Notes under the pieces: model-generated
What the model saw: the letters and a program-made list of their open reading frames with translations, nothing else
Told to the model about the DNA's origin: nothing
Databases searched by the model: none
Position numbers and translations under genes: made by a program
Assembly (NCBI RefSeq): GCF_000835495.1
Contig: NW_015622541.1
Location: 3,658,001-3,722,000 of the forward strand
Direction of reading: 5' to 3'
From: Cladophialophora immunda
Lineage: Eukaryota > Ascomycota > Eurotiomycetes > Chaetothyriales > Herpotrichiellaceae
DNA: 64,000 nucleotides
Part shown: piece after piece, positions 63,874 to 64,000 of the stretch
Numbering within the stretch: the stretch's first letter is position 1
Layout: every line of letters begins with the position of its first letter

Positions 63874-64000
63874 ATGTCTGTCAACAAGCGCAACCGCAAC
63901 AGCTTCGGCAATAAACGCCCCTCAAAAGCAGAAACAGCAGCAAGAAAGAAGCCTTCTATTTTGGAGGGTCTCAATCCCCCAAACGCGGCGGGTGTTCAAC
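63874..64000 (+). CDS. Unidentified protein, 5' end only
   Basis: An open frame from ATG 63874 runs off the window edge after 42 codons. It begins MSVNKRNRNSFGNKRPS and continues KKPSILEGLNPPNAAGVQ. The start is basic and polar, resembling a nuclear protein, but no family can be assigned from this fragment. The leader just before it is a CAG/CACCR-rich repeat. A 5'-UTR intron is probable. Confidence 0.6.
   Translation, partial: MSVNKRNRNSFGNKRPSKAETAARKKPSILEGLNPPNAAGVQ

Overview
The window is nuclear DNA of a filamentous ascomycete (Pezizomycotina). Genes carry short 45-80 nt GT-AG introns with CTAAC-like branch points. Two Zn2Cys6 regulators are present, together with the fungal core proteins PEX12, eIF2-alpha kinase, NMD3, ESF2, an alpha-1,2-mannosidase and a GH17 glucanase. 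The species cannot be named from sequence alone. No tRNA, rRNA, CRISPR array or intact transposon was recognised.

Left part (about 1-24.3 kb): an accessory region resembling a secondary-metabolite or detoxification cluster. In order it holds a frame-broken MFS transporter, an atypical extended SDR (NmrA/epimerase-like), a GST-like protein, a GRE2/dihydroflavonol-reductase-like ketoreductase, a Zn2Cys6 regulator, a stop-riddled protein-kinase fragment, a fungal_trans_2-type regulator divergent from a retinol-dehydrogenase-like SDR, a second Zn2Cys6 regulator, a SAM O-methyltransferase and a flavin monooxygenase with a membrane-spanning tail. No core synthase (PKS, NRPS, terpene cyclase) is visible. 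Either the core lies to the left of the window or this is an orphan set of tailoring genes. The genes are separated by long, AT-richer spacers.

Right part (about 24.8-64 kb): mostly conserved housekeeping genes. They are phospholipase D, a CalB-type lipase, PEX12, a dynamin-like GTPase, a zinc-finger/UBA-like protein, an ATF-type bZIP, a GPI-anchored cell-surface protein, an HRI-type eIF2-alpha kinase, NMD3, 3-hydroxyisobutyryl-CoA hydrolase, ESF2, class I alpha-mannosidase, GH17 glucanase, a second bZIP with a 12-nt first exon, dephospho-CoA kinase, the CCA-adding enzyme, and the 5' end of an unidentified gene. Large gene-free spacers (37.3-40.4 kb and 41.4-43.7 kb) flank the ATF-type bZIP.

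Functional reading: the left genes would supply reduction (three SDR-type enzymes), oxygenation (FMO), O-methylation and export or detoxification (MFS, GST) under up to three local regulators. A 13-bp inverted repeat between the divergent regulator and SDR is the best candidate operator. The right genes serve ribosome and tRNA maturation, translational stress control, CoA and valine metabolism, peroxisome import and wall/secretory glycan processing. Exon structures were built by hand from reading-frame continuity and splice consensus. Each multi-exon model given closes in frame, but none has been checked against transcripts.
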